A stretch of 64,000 bases of DNA from Clostridium thailandense (lineage in GTDB: Bacteria; Bacillota; Clostridia; Clostridiales; Clostridiaceae), in NCBI RefSeq assembly GCF_019207025.1, contig NZ_JAEEGC010000007.1, positions 62,001 to 126,000 of the forward strand, given 5' to 3'. This document shows, in pieces, positions 51,970 to 61,168 of this stretch; the first letter of the stretch is position 1, and each line of letters opens with the position of its first letter. The notes beneath the pieces were generated by a model. It ran no database searches and had not been told where the DNA came from. It saw only the letters and a program-made list of their open reading frames with translations. The position numbers were made by a program, and so were the translations under genes.

Positions 51970-52491
51970 GTGGTCCTTAAGTTTAAATCCACATTTCAGA
52001 ACAATAGCTGATTTTAGAAAAGATAATGCAAAGGCTCTAAAAAATGTATTCAGAGCCTTTGTTAAACTATGTTTAGAAATGAATTTATACGTAAAAGAGC
52101 TTATCGCCATAGATGGAAGTAAGTTTAAGGCTGTTAACACAAAAGATAGGAATTTTACTGCGTCAAAGTGAACGACCGTCTAAAATGGATAGATGAAAAT
52201 ATAACGGAATTTATGAAAGAAATGGATAAATGTGATAAGGAAGACAGGCATGGAACCGAATATACAAAGGAGCAGCTCCAAAATAAAATTGAAGAATTAA
52301 ATAGAAAAAAGGATCTATACAATTCTTATCTCGAAGAGATGAAAGAAAATGATGTTACTCAAAAATCTATAACAGATCCAGAATCAAGACTTATGAAAAA
52401 CAATGGAAAGCTTGATGTTTGTTATAATGTTCAAACTGCAGTAGATAGCAAAAGCCATCTTATAGCTGACTTCACAGTTACAAATAACTAA
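51970..52491 (+). mobile_element. IS1182-family transposase remnant
   Basis: A fragment of an IS1182-type transposase, missing both ends. LNPHFRTIADFRKDNAKALK and ELIAIDGSKFKAVNTKDRNF (to about 52167) continue in another frame as NDRLKWIDENITEFMKEMDK, then PESRLMKNNGKLDVCYNVQT and AVDSKSHLIADFTVTNN. A frameshift near 52165-52172 separates the parts. The remnant ends at 52491, where the displaced element copy begins at a shared CAAATAACTAATGCAAGATT-like stretch. It cannot transpose. Confidence 0.8.
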
Positions 52492-53005
52492 TGCAAGATT
52501 ACAAATATTAATAAACAAAAATTCTATTGAAGCTAACAAAACATTAAGTATGCTTATAGATAAAAATTTATTAGAAGCAGAAGGGCAAGGAAGAGGTACA
52601 AGATATTTATTATCAGATAAATTTAATTTAACTCCATACATAGATGATAACTCCATAAATAATATACAGAACTCCATAAATAGTACTGCTAACTCCATAA
52701 TTAATAATGAAGACTCTATAAATAATGATGAAAGTTTATATGATAAATTAAGCGATATTGCAAAGTTATCAATAAATAAAAAAAGACTGGATGTTAACAC
52801 TATGGATAATATTATAGTGGAGATGTGTAAAGTAAAATCAATAGAATTAAAAGAATTAGCTAAGCTATTGAATAGAAACGATGTAGGATTAAGAAACAAT
52901 TATTTAAATAGACTGGTAAAAGAAAATAGATTAAAACTACTGTATCCAGGACAAATAAATCATCCTAAGCAGGCATATTTGACCAATATAGATGTAGAAA
53001 GTTAA
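52489..53005 (+). pseudogene. Duplicated 3' half of the AlbA_2 gene
   Basis: Nearly identical to 43957-44484 (the C-terminal winged-helix and repeat linker), but lacking the 5' half. It joins the transposase remnant directly. Differences such as SNANS/STANS and MCRVKPMELKELSK/MCKVKSIELKELAK show it is an older or separate copy rather than a fresh duplication. Confidence 0.9.
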
Positions 53006-53026
53006 AATTAAAAAATTCATGGAATG

Positions 53027-53262
53027 TAATTACGTAATCAACGAAGTTATGAAAATATAAATGGTGGAAGGATTAAAACCTTCCACCAAGCCATGAAATT
53101 ATACTATAGTCTATTTAAATATATAAAAACACGGCGGTTTTTTTTAATCTCTACAATTTTAATAATTTTATTAATTTAAGCCTTATAGAATAATCTATTT
53201 TAATATAAAAAGTTATATTAAAATAATATTGTAAGACAAACTACCCATGTGGAAAGTGTGGC
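53027..53262 (+). repeat. Right-end repeat, copy C, ending in diverged att site 4
   Basis: About 236 bp matching copies A and B, with one TTCCACC site missing. It ends at 53237-53262 (CAAACTACCCATGTGGAAAG plus GTGTGGC), differing from the att core at two positions. Together with 52489-53005 it is a displaced right end of an element like the one at 13.6-44.75 kb. Confidence 0.85.
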
Positions 53263-53299
53263 ATTTTTTGTTAGGAATCATTTTAAAAAGCAAAGTATA

Positions 53300-53824
53300 G
53301 ACAAAAGATATTTGTTTCATTCAATTCAAATCTCTTCATGCCATCATAATTGGACTTTCTCTCCGTATAGTTGTCGGAATTCTGATTGGAATACTTCAAG
53401 GTATGTTGGCAAAATTAACATTTGACGGTAAGGAAGTCTTTACAGAAGAGACTGTTATTGGAATGGTGCTCTGGCTTGTCTTTATTCCTATAAGATTATT
53501 TGTCCTTCCATGGCTTGAAATAATTGTACCTAGTAAAATAAATTTAAACATCCCAGATTATATTGGTATTTCTGCTCTATATATTTTTACTGGATTTTTT
53601 CTCGCAAAGGCAGTGACTTTGCTTTTTAGAAAAAAGCAAAAAATTTATCAGGAATCATATCTGAGTCTTGTAATCTACATTATAGTAATAGTTGTGAAGT
53701 GAACCCTAAATTTATTGGGTGGAGTCGGATTGAGCTTTATTGGTGCAGGACTTATTGTCTTTACGTGTGGTTCCATGATTGGGAGATGTGGAAATATTTC
53801 TTATCACTATCTCAAGGCAAGGTA
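53300..53824 (+). pseudogene. Remnant of a membrane-protein gene
   Basis: From the TAG before 53300 an open frame reads FIQFKSLHAIIIGLSLRIVV, then GILIGILQGMLAKLTFDGKE and VIGMVLWLVFIPIRLFVLPW, with more hydrophobic segments, to a stop at 53700-53702. A further in-frame-like piece (LLGGVGLSFIGAGLIVFTCG) follows to about 53824. There is no proper start. The family is not recognised; it was probably a polytopic membrane protein cut off by the insertion. Confidence 0.5.
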
Positions 53825-53855
53825 AAGAATTTTTATGTTTAAGTAGTATATTTTT

Positions 53856-53889
53856 AAAATTACCGGAATGATATCTGGTAATTTTTTTT
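53856..53889 (+). terminator. Intrinsic terminator
   Basis: AAAATTACC (53856-53864) pairs with GGTAATTTT (53877-53885), followed by T. The 53890-54190 spacer shows only AT-rich repeats (ATTTTAATTAAAATTTAA) with no gene. Confidence 0.8.
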
Positions 53890-54190
53890 GTATGAATTTA
53901 TAAAAAGGGAATTTCACCTAAAATAGAGAATGTTAAAGATGAGTATATGACTAACTATGATGTATAAAGTTTAAGGTAAATATAAATTACAGTAAGATTT
54001 AAAATATACAGATTTTATAAAATTTTAATTAAATTTTAATTAAAATTTAATTGTTTTGTAATAAAATATCTATAGTTCTAGTGAAACAGTATTCAAAAAT
54101 TTGAGTATTTTGTGATTTATTAATATGAAAAACAGTGATGCTATATCAGAATTTATATATATTATAGAAAACTATGGAGATATGAACATT

Positions 54191-55588
54191 ATGAATATCG
54201 GCAATACAAAGATGATTTATACAATATTTGTTTTTGTGGCATTAGCTGCTTTTGATAACATTATTATAGGGCTGTTTCCACCGCTTTTTACTTCTATAGC
54301 CAAAACTTTAAATGTACCTTTATCTGCTATGGGAATTGTTTCAGCTATCAATATATTAATAACTTCACTTTCGTCAATTTATTGGGGTTATTTATCGGGT
54401 AAATTTAATCGTAAAAAGCTCATTATTATAGGAACTATTTTTTGGTCTGTATCAGTATTTTTAACATCTCGCAGTAGTACTTATATTCAACTTATTATTT
54501 TTCAGATTTTTACCGGTATAGGATTAGGCTGTATAGCATCAATTGGATTTAGTGTTTTGACGGACTATATCCCTCATCAATTTCGAGGAATGCTTCTTAG
54601 TCTATGGGGAATGTCTCAGGGCTTTGGTGGAATTGTAGGATCACTGATGGCTTCCCTTGTTGCTACAGCTACAAATTGGAGAAAACCATTTGAGATTGTC
54701 AGCATAATAGGATTCTTATTAGTAATCTTATATTTTTTTATAAAAGAACCCACTTTAGGAGGAGCTGAGCCTGAATTAAAAGCACTTATTAAAGAAGGGT
54801 ACGAATATAATTATAATATTGAATTTGATCATTTATACGAAATAGTCTCAAAGAATAGCAATGTTTTATTGTTTTTCCAGGGGTTTTTTATGAATATTAC
54901 AACTGGAAGTTTAATATGGCTTCCCACATTATATATTTCAAAGATTCAACATCATGGTTATAGTATGGAAATAGCCACCATTGCAGCAGGATATCTTTTT
55001 GCTTTATTTCAAATAGGAGGATTGACATCGTCAATTTTTGGATATTTTGGGGATGTAATTCAACAAAAAAGTTATAAAGGAAGAGCGATAATGACTTCAT
55101 TTTTTGTTTTTCTTACAGCAGTTTTTTATTCAGCAATGTTTGTAGTGCCAATGAATGATTTATTGTTGCCTAGATATAGCAGTTCAACTTTAATTTTTCT
55201 AAGTTTATTAAAGCAGATTGTTATAAATCCATGGATGCTTGCAATGTTTATATTGTCTTTCTTTGCTTCAGCTGCACAATCGGCCAATACACCAAATTGG
55301 CTTGCACTTATAGCGGAGGTGAATCTTCCAGAGCATAGAGGTACGACTTTTAGTGTAGCTAATCTTTCTGGGAGTTTAGGGAGGACTTTAGGGAATGTAG
55401 GCTTTGGTTTTCTACTTTTAATAGTTTCTATATATAAAACAGAGCCACATAATTATGTAATTGCACTAATAATATTCCAGTTATTCCTTATTCCTTCAGC
55501 TTTTTGCTATATAAAAATGGCTAAAAGTAATGAAAAGGACATTAAGAAAGTTAAATCGACTCTTATTAAAAGATCAAAATTGACTTAA
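54191..55588 (+). CDS. MFS transporter
   Basis: A major facilitator superfamily transporter with about 12 membrane segments. The loop 2-3 motif GKFNRKKLIIIGTIFWSVS and GLGCIASIGFSVLTDYIPHQ, then FRGMLLSLWG, are MFS features. Its start is set at ATG 54191 (MNIGNTKMIYTIF), 10 bases after GGAGA; an in-frame ATG at 54125 would add 22 residues and has no ribosome site. It lies 17 bases before a glycolipid glycosyltransferase, so it may export a lipid-linked product or a drug (inference). Confidence 0.85.
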   Translation: MNIGNTKMIYTIFVFVALAAFDNIIIGLFPPLFTSIAKTLNVPLSAMGIVSAINILITSLSSIYWGYLSGKFNRKKLIIIGTIFWSVSVFLTSRSSTYIQLIIFQIFTGIGLGCIASIGFSVLTDYIPHQFRGMLLSLWGMSQGFGGIVGSLMASLVATATNWRKPFEIVSIIGFLLVILYFFIKEPTLGGAEPELKALIKEGYEYNYNIEFDHLYEIVSKNSNVLLFFQGFFMNITTGSLIWLPTLYISKIQHHGYSMEIATIAAGYLFALFQIGGLTSSIFGYFGDVIQQKSYKGRAIMTSFFVFLTAVFYSAMFVVPMNDLLLPRYSSSTLIFLSLLKQIVINPWMLAMFILSFFASAAQSANTPNWLALIAEVNLPEHRGTTFSVANLSGSLGRTLGNVGFGFLLLIVSIYKTEPHNYVIALIIFQLFLIPSAFCYIKMAKSNEKDIKKVKSTLIKRSKLT

Positions 55589-55605
55589 TAGAAAGGATGA
55601 ATACT

Positions 55606-56880
55606 ATGATTAAAAATATACTTATTATTTCTGCCGAGTTTACAGGACATGGGCATAAAAGTATAACAGATTCTTTATATGAAAAATTTCAAGGATATGA
55701 TGGAGTCAAAATTCATGTTATAGATGGATTTTCTTTAGGGGAAAAGGTTCTGGAAACCATAGGGAAATCTTATGGACCAATTACTAGAAATGCTGAAGAA
55801 TTATGGAGAATAGTATGGAATTTATCATGTGCAAATCCATCATTAGTTAACAAATTAGTTGAATTAAAAATAGAATACAATTTTATACAGGCATTAAGAA
55901 ACATAAATCCAGATTTAATTTTATCTGTTCATCCTAATTTTAATGGATCTATTATAAACATATTAGAAAAGCACAAAATAGAAATACCAGTAATTACTTT
56001 GATTGCGGATCTGGTAAGTATATGTCCATTATGGGCAGATCCAAGAGCTTATTATATTATAAGTCCCACTCAAGAAGCAAAAGAAAAATGTGTTGAATTT
56101 GGAGTTTCAAAAGAAAAAGTACAAGTATTAGGGTTTCCGGTTAGGTCAAAATTTAACAATCATATAGTAAAAACCTTAGAGGAAAATTATTATGATGCTG
56201 ATAAGCCGTTAAATTGTTTAATAATGAGTGGAGGCGAAGGCTCAGGAAATATGAAGAAGATAGCAGAAAACCTTCTTGATAATTTCAATTGTAATGTAAA
56301 GATTATTGCAGGCCGTAATATAAAATTGAGAAAAAAATTAGAAGAAGCATTGATGGATAAATATGGTAATAGAATTGAGATATATGGCTTTATAGAGAAC
56401 ATACAAGATCTAATGCTCAATTCTGATATTGCTTTTACACGAGGAAGTCCTAATGTTATGCTGGAAGCTGTAGCGTGCAATGTTCCTCTGGTTATAATAG
56501 ATGCTTTACCTGGTCAGGAAGAAGGAAATCCGCGATTTGCTGAAAAACATAATATTGGTGTAGTGTGTGAAGATATTAAAAATATAAAAATAACTATAAG
56601 TGATTTACTTGAAAATAGTGCAGAAAAACTAAATAGAATTAAGGAAGCTCAAAGAAACTACAATAATCCTTATGTTGCAGAGAATATTGTGAATTTCATT
56701 ATGAATATTGAACATCAAAACAGAAAACCTATAGGATCAGATGATAAATTAAATTTGGACAAAGATGGAAATGAAAATATTTTTCACAAATATCTTGAAA
56801 AACTAAAAAATGTCAATGATGTTAAAAATGAAATAAAAAAACAAACATGGAATCAAGATAGCAGGTGTGGAAACCATTAA
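55606..56880 (+). CDS. MGDG-synthase-like glycosyltransferase (GT28)
   Basis: A 424-residue glycosyltransferase of the MGDG synthase/UgtP type. N-terminal MIKNILIISAEFTGHGHKSI, then SICPLWADPRAYYIISPTQE and VLGFPVRSKF are the MGDG-synthase domain; SGGEGSGNMKKIAENLLDNF and AFTRGSPNVMLEAVACNVPL, then GQEEGNPRFA, are the GT28 C-terminal donor site. It probably transfers a hexose to diacylglycerol to make membrane glycolipid. Start ATG 55606 follows GAAAGG. It is co-transcribed with the MFS gene. Confidence 0.82.
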   Translation: MIKNILIISAEFTGHGHKSITDSLYEKFQGYDGVKIHVIDGFSLGEKVLETIGKSYGPITRNAEELWRIVWNLSCANPSLVNKLVELKIEYNFIQALRNINPDLILSVHPNFNGSIINILEKHKIEIPVITLIADLVSICPLWADPRAYYIISPTQEAKEKCVEFGVSKEKVQVLGFPVRSKFNNHIVKTLEENYYDADKPLNCLIMSGGEGSGNMKKIAENLLDNFNCNVKIIAGRNIKLRKKLEEALMDKYGNRIEIYGFIENIQDLMLNSDIAFTRGSPNVMLEAVACNVPLVIIDALPGQEEGNPRFAEKHNIGVVCEDIKNIKITISDLLENSAEKLNRIKEAQRNYNNPYVAENIVNFIMNIEHQNRKPIGSDDKLNLDKDGNENIFHKYLEKLKNVNDVKNEIKKQTWNQDSRCGNH

Positions 56881-56903
56881 AAAAATGGTGTATAGTAAAA
56901 TTT

Positions 56904-56930
56904 AATAGTGGGCTTAGCCCACTATTTTTT
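56904..56930 (+). terminator. Intrinsic terminator before response regulator gene
   Basis: AATAGTGGGCT (56904-56914) pairs with AGCCCACTATT (56916-56926), followed by T. It ends 5 bases before GGGGGTG of the next gene, so it could also be an attenuator. Confidence 0.85.
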
Positions 56931-56947
56931 AAATGGGGGTGAAGAAC

Positions 56948-57628
56948 TTGAAAAATTTTAAGATTCTTTTAGTGGAAGATGAAAAGCAAATGTCAATATT
57001 TATAGAGATGGAACTTACTCATGAAGGCTATCAAGTGGATGCTGCATTCGATGGCAGAGAAGCTTTAAAGAAAGTAGAGACTACAGATTATAATTTGATA
57101 CTTCTTGATATTATGATTCCCAATTTAAATGGGATAGAAGTTTGTAGAAGAATAAGGCAATTTTCTAGCGTTCCTATTATAATGTTAACAGCGAAAAGTG
57201 ATATACCTGATAAGGTATTAGGCTTAGATGTAGGAGCAAATGACTATTTAACTAAACCATTTGCAATAGAAGAATTGTTAGCCAGAATACGGGTATATGA
57301 AAGAAATGTAATATTAAAAGATAATAATGAAATACTTAAAGTTAAAGATGTTGTTTTGGATAATAAAACACATCAGGTATGGAGATCCAATAGAGAAATC
57401 GAGTTAACCAAGAAAGAATACAGTATACTTGAAATGATGCTCATTAATAAAAATATTGTACTTACAAGAGAACAATTGATTGAAGAAGTATGGGGGTATG
57501 ATTATGTGGGAGATACAAATGTAGTCGATGTATTTATAAGATACTTAAGAAGTAAGATTGATGATGATTTTGAAGATAAACTTATAACTACCGTAAGAGG
57601 TGTAGGATATGTTATTAAAGAAAATTAA
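56948..57628 (+). CDS. OmpR-type response regulator
   Basis: A 226-residue response regulator. Receiver: ILLVEDEKQMSIFIEMELTH, LILLDIMIPNLNG (phospho-Asp), MLTAKSDIPDKVLGLDVGAN and LTKPF. Winged helix: ELTKKEYSILEMMLINKN and ITTVRGVGYVIKEN. TTG 56948 is favoured (GGGGGTG at 56935-56941, 6-7 bases spacing), though ATG 56933 gives five more residues. It overlaps the kinase gene by 20 bases. Confidence 0.93.
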   Translation: MKNFKILLVEDEKQMSIFIEMELTHEGYQVDAAFDGREALKKVETTDYNLILLDIMIPNLNGIEVCRRIRQFSSVPIIMLTAKSDIPDKVLGLDVGANDYLTKPFAIEELLARIRVYERNVILKDNNEILKVKDVVLDNKTHQVWRSNREIELTKKEYSILEMMLINKNIVLTREQLIEEVWGYDYVGDTNVVDVFIRYLRSKIDDDFEDKLITTVRGVGYVIKEN

Positions 57629-59015
57629 ATATATCTTTAATATTATTAGAAGTGCAAAAATTTCTATTAAGTTAACTATAGTATATGCATTCATGTTTTC
57701 ATTAGTATTATTGCTTTTAAATGCAGCAATCCTATTTGGAGTAAAATATTACTTCTATAATCAGGCAAATAAGCAAATAGAGGATATACAAACCATAATA
57801 ACAAATAAGCTTATTTCAAAAATCAATTTATCTGATAAAGAACTTTTATTAGATATTCCTTCAAAGGAGAATGTATCAATAAAAATAACTACAAAAGATG
57901 GGAAAGTATTAAATTCATCTGAAGGATTTGATTATAAAATTAAAGAATCTCATGATAATGAAAAAAAATCAAAGAGCAAAGAAAAACATCTTGAAGATAA
58001 AGAAAGACATTTAGTATATAAAAGTGTTGATTTACAAAGTGGAAAAAATGGAACTGTAAATGTTCAAATAGTAAAGGATATGCATAATGAGTACGATTTT
58101 ATGAAAATATTATTTGGAGTTATGGCTATAGCTGATTTTATAGGTATTATCGCATCAATAATAGTAGGTTATATGATAAGTAAGAGAATGTTAAAACCTA
58201 TTGATTATATAACTAAAACCGCTGAAAAAATAAGCATTAATAATCTAAAGGAAAGAATAAATGTAAAAGGTCCAGATGATGAATTGAAGAGGCTAGCTAA
58301 CACATTTAACAAAATGATAGATGGACTTCAGGGAGCTTTTAGTAAGCAAGCACAATTTGTGTCAGATGCTTCTCACGAACTTAGAACTCCTATAGCTGTT
58401 ATTCAGGGATATGCTAATTTACTGGACAGATGGGGAAAAGACGATAGAAATGCCTTGGAAAAATCAATTTATGGTATTAAATTAGAAGCCAGTAATATGG
58501 CCAGCTTGATTGAAAAATTACTTTTTCTTGCAAAAGGTGACAGTGGTACTCAACTTGTAGAAAAAAAAGAATTTTGGCTCAATGAATTAATAGATGAAGT
58601 AGTAAGAGAAAGTAAACTCATAGAAAAAAATCATAAAATCTCCAGTAATAGAACTGATGCAGTAAAAATTTTAGCTGACTATAAGATGATAAAACAAATG
58701 CTAAGAATATTTATAGATAATAGTATTAAGTTTACTCCCAATGATGGAATTATAGATGTAAGTGCGGAAGCACAAGATAAAAGTGTAAAAATAACTATTA
58801 GTGATACTGGGGTTGGTATACCAAAAGAAGAGATTGAAAATATATTTGATAGATTCTATATTGTAGATAAATCCAGATCCAAAGAAAATGGAGGTACAGG
58901 ACTTGGGTTATCTATTGCAAAATGGATAGTTAATATGCACCAAGGAGATATAGCAGTAGAAAGTGAAGAAGGTAAGTGGACAAAAGTGACTGTAACATTA
59001 AATTTAGGTGAATAA
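57609..59015 (+). CDS. Sensor histidine kinase
   Basis: A 468-residue kinase with TM1 at about 19-44 and TM2 at about 160-190; the sensor loop (about 45-160) is highly charged (KESHDNEKKSKSKEKHLEDK). HAMP (about 190-240), HisKA VSDASHELRTPIAVIQGYAN with phospho-His near residue 257, and HATPase_c FIDNSIKFTPND, ISDTGVGIPKEE, GGTGLGLSIAKW. The adjacent lipid genes suggest an envelope-stress or antimicrobial peptide signal (inference). A strong terminator follows. Confidence 0.93.
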   Translation: MLLKKIKYIFNIIRSAKISIKLTIVYAFMFSLVLLLLNAAILFGVKYYFYNQANKQIEDIQTIITNKLISKINLSDKELLLDIPSKENVSIKITTKDGKVLNSSEGFDYKIKESHDNEKKSKSKEKHLEDKERHLVYKSVDLQSGKNGTVNVQIVKDMHNEYDFMKILFGVMAIADFIGIIASIIVGYMISKRMLKPIDYITKTAEKISINNLKERINVKGPDDELKRLANTFNKMIDGLQGAFSKQAQFVSDASHELRTPIAVIQGYANLLDRWGKDDRNALEKSIYGIKLEASNMASLIEKLLFLAKGDSGTQLVEKKEFWLNELIDEVVRESKLIEKNHKISSNRTDAVKILADYKMIKQMLRIFIDNSIKFTPNDGIIDVSAEAQDKSVKITISDTGVGIPKEEIENIFDRFYIVDKSRSKENGGTGLGLSIAKWIVNMHQGDIAVESEEGKWTKVTVTLNLGE

Positions 59016-59036
59016 TTGAATAACATTTTGGAGGTC

Positions 59037-59076
59037 ATAAGGTGAGAGAAAATATTTCTCTCACCTTATTTTTATT
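59037..59076 (+). terminator. Strong 15-bp terminator
   Basis: ATAAGGTGAGAGAAA (59037-59051) pairs perfectly with TTTCTCTCACCTTAT (59055-59069), followed by TTTTTATTTT. Confidence 0.95.
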
Positions 59077-59229
59077 TTAATGATTTAAGTTGAAAAATAT
59101 AGAATTATTTCTTAAGGTAAATCTAAGAGTTTTTTAATGTGATTTTAATCTTGAGACAACATAATGTATAGCATAAGATAAGTGTTTGGTTAATATCTAT
59201 AATAAATTTTGTAAAGAAGGGATAAAAAT

Positions 59230-59898
59230 ATGAGTATTGTAGGAGCTTTTATTAATGTAATATTACATCTTGATAAATATTTAAATATAGTAGTGCAGGA
59301 TTATGGAATATGGACATATGTACTTATATTTATAATTATATTTTGTGAAACTGGTCTAGTTGTTACTCCGTTTTTACCAGGAGATTCTATTTTATTTGCA
59401 ACAGGAGCACTTGCATCTATCGGAGTACTTAAGATAATTCCTTTATTTATGATATTTTATTTAGCAGCTGTAATTGGAGATACTGTTAATTATCACATAG
59501 GACAGAAAATAGGAAATAAGATTCTAGATAAAGAAGATGTGAAATATATAAATAAAGAATATCTTAAGAAAGCGCATAGTTTTTATGAAAAACATGGGTC
59601 CATGACGATAGTAGTAGGAAGATTTATACCTATAATTAGAACTTTTGTGCCATTTGTTGCTGGAATAGGAGAAATGAGTTATTCAAAGTTTATTACCTAT
59701 AACATATTAGGTGGATTTATGTGGGTGGTATTATTTTTATGGGGAGGGTACTTCTTTGGAGACCTACCATTCATAAAACAACATTTTTCCTATGTTTTAA
59801 TAGCTATTATAATAATATCTATTATTCCAGGAATAGTTACATTTATTAAAGAAAAGAGAAATGGGGGTAATAAGGTTAATGATGTCATTAATACATAA
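59230..59898 (+). CDS. DedA-family membrane protein
   Basis: A 222-residue polytopic DedA (VTT-domain) protein: IFCETGLVVTPFLPGDSILF, FYLAAVIGDTVNYHIGQKIG and the family motif VVGRFIPIIRTFVPFVAGIG. Six or so membrane segments. DedA proteins act in phospholipid/undecaprenyl carrier transport and in resistance to cationic peptides. It overlaps the next gene (PAP2) by about 17 bases, suggesting a joint role in lipid-carrier recycling. Confidence 0.92.
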   Translation: MSIVGAFINVILHLDKYLNIVVQDYGIWTYVLIFIIIFCETGLVVTPFLPGDSILFATGALASIGVLKIIPLFMIFYLAAVIGDTVNYHIGQKIGNKILDKEDVKYINKEYLKKAHSFYEKHGSMTIVVGRFIPIIRTFVPFVAGIGEMSYSKFITYNILGGFMWVVLFLWGGYFFGDLPFIKQHFSYVLIAIIIISIIPGIVTFIKEKRNGGNKVNDVINT

Positions 59899-60442
59899 TC
59901 TTGATAATTATATTCTATTTGCTATTAAAAAATATATGCAAAATAAATATTTAGATAGATTAATGCCTATAGTAACAAGTATAGGGAATCTAGGATTCAT
60001 TTGGATTGTCATAGCTATGGTTTTAATCTTAGATAAACCATATAGATTAATTGGTAATATAGTAATATTGACACTAATAATAAGTACCATTATTGGAGAA
60101 GGAATAGTAAAACATATAGTGAGGCGTGTTAGACCGTGCGGTTGTGAAAATAATGTTAGTCTCCTGATCTCAAAGCCAATATCTTATTCTTTTCCTTCTG
60201 GACATACTCTATCATCTTTTGCTGTTGCTGAAGTTCTATCCATGTATTTTAGCCAATATAAGCTGATATTTATAGGTATAGCATTTCTAATAGCTTTATC
60301 AAGGTTATATCTATATGTTCATTATCCAACAGATGTCATAGCAGGAATCATAATTGGAATATTCTGCTCTAAGTTAATCTTTATAATTTTACGAGAAGGA
60401 TATTTAGCAAAGGTTGCTATTCTTTATCAAAATATATTATAG
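59882..60442 (+). CDS. PAP2-family phosphatase
   Basis: A 186-residue membrane PAP2 phosphatase. Three signature blocks are visible: VKHIVRRVRPC (motif 1), SFPSGHTLSSFAV (motif 2) and SRLYLYVHYPTDVIAG (motif 3). It would remove phosphate from a lipid phosphate or diphosphate. Start is set by AAGG at 59872-59875 before ATG 59882, inside the DedA gene; ATGs at 59861 and 59879 are in frame. The second PAP2 gene follows 15 bases later. Confidence 0.9.
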   Translation: MSLIHNLDNYILFAIKKYMQNKYLDRLMPIVTSIGNLGFIWIVIAMVLILDKPYRLIGNIVILTLIISTIIGEGIVKHIVRRVRPCGCENNVSLLISKPISYSFPSGHTLSSFAVAEVLSMYFSQYKLIFIGIAFLIALSRLYLYVHYPTDVIAGIIIGIFCSKLIFIILREGYLAKVAILYQNIL

Positions 60443-60457
60443 AAGGGGTATTAAAAA

Positions 60458-61045
60458 ATGAATATGGAGATTTTTAGGTTAATAAATAATTTAGCAAATA
60501 AAAATAATGTTTTAGATAAGATAATGATTTTCTTTTCTAAGGATGTACCTTATATATTTATGGCAGTTATTGCAATAATATTTATCTTAGGGATTATGAA
60601 AAAGAACTGTGTCTATAGAAAAATTGCTTTTAATACTTTTGTTATTACAGTAATTAATCTAATTTTAAGTTTTATCATTGGAGGTATATATTATGTGGAC
60701 AGGCCTTTTGTGCACAATAAAGTGAATTTATTATTACCTCATGCAACGGATGCATCCTTCCCAAGTGACCATGCTACAGGAACAATGAGTATAGCGTTAG
60801 GTCTTACAAAATACAGTAAGTTACTTAGTAGAATGTTAACTGTAATATCAATAATTGTAGGCTTTTCACGAGTATATGTTGGACATCACTATCCTATGGA
60901 TGTTATAGGCGCCTATATTATTGTTTTTGGAACAAGTTACTTATATAAATTGAAGTTAGAAAGTAAAGTGGGAACCCTATATGAAGTAGTTGAAAAGAAA
61001 ATAGCAACAAGATTAGGATTTAAATCATTATATAGCGAAATTTAA
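60458..61045 (+). CDS. PAP2-family undecaprenyl-diphosphatase-like protein (BcrC type)
   Basis: A 195-residue PAP2 protein with a BcrC-like layout: DKIMIFFSKDVPYIFMAVIA at the N-terminus, then VDRPFVHNKVNLLLPH, ASFPSDHATGTMSIALG and GFSRVYVGHHYPMDVIGAY. BcrC-type enzymes recycle undecaprenyl pyrophosphate and give bacitracin resistance. The ribosome site is AGAAGGGG. It is probably in one operon with DedA and the preceding PAP2 gene. Confidence 0.9.
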   Translation: MNMEIFRLINNLANKNNVLDKIMIFFSKDVPYIFMAVIAIIFILGIMKKNCVYRKIAFNTFVITVINLILSFIIGGIYYVDRPFVHNKVNLLLPHATDASFPSDHATGTMSIALGLTKYSKLLSRMLTVISIIVGFSRVYVGHHYPMDVIGAYIIVFGTSYLYKLKLESKVGTLYEVVEKKIATRLGFKSLYSEI

Positions 61046-61097
61046 TGTAATCTATTGCATTTCTTATTAAATATAATAAAATTAAATCAATAGAGTA

Positions 61098-61132
61098 AAA
61101 ATACTGAATTTTTAAAAAAGTTCAGTGTTTTT
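61098..61132 (+). terminator. Terminator after PAP2 operon
   Basis: AAAATACTGAA (61098-61108) pairs with TTCAGTGTTTT (61121-61131) with one wobble, followed by TA-rich sequence. Confidence 0.8.
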
Positions 61133-61168
61133 ATAAAAAATATAATTAGAATTAATAAGGAGAAAATA

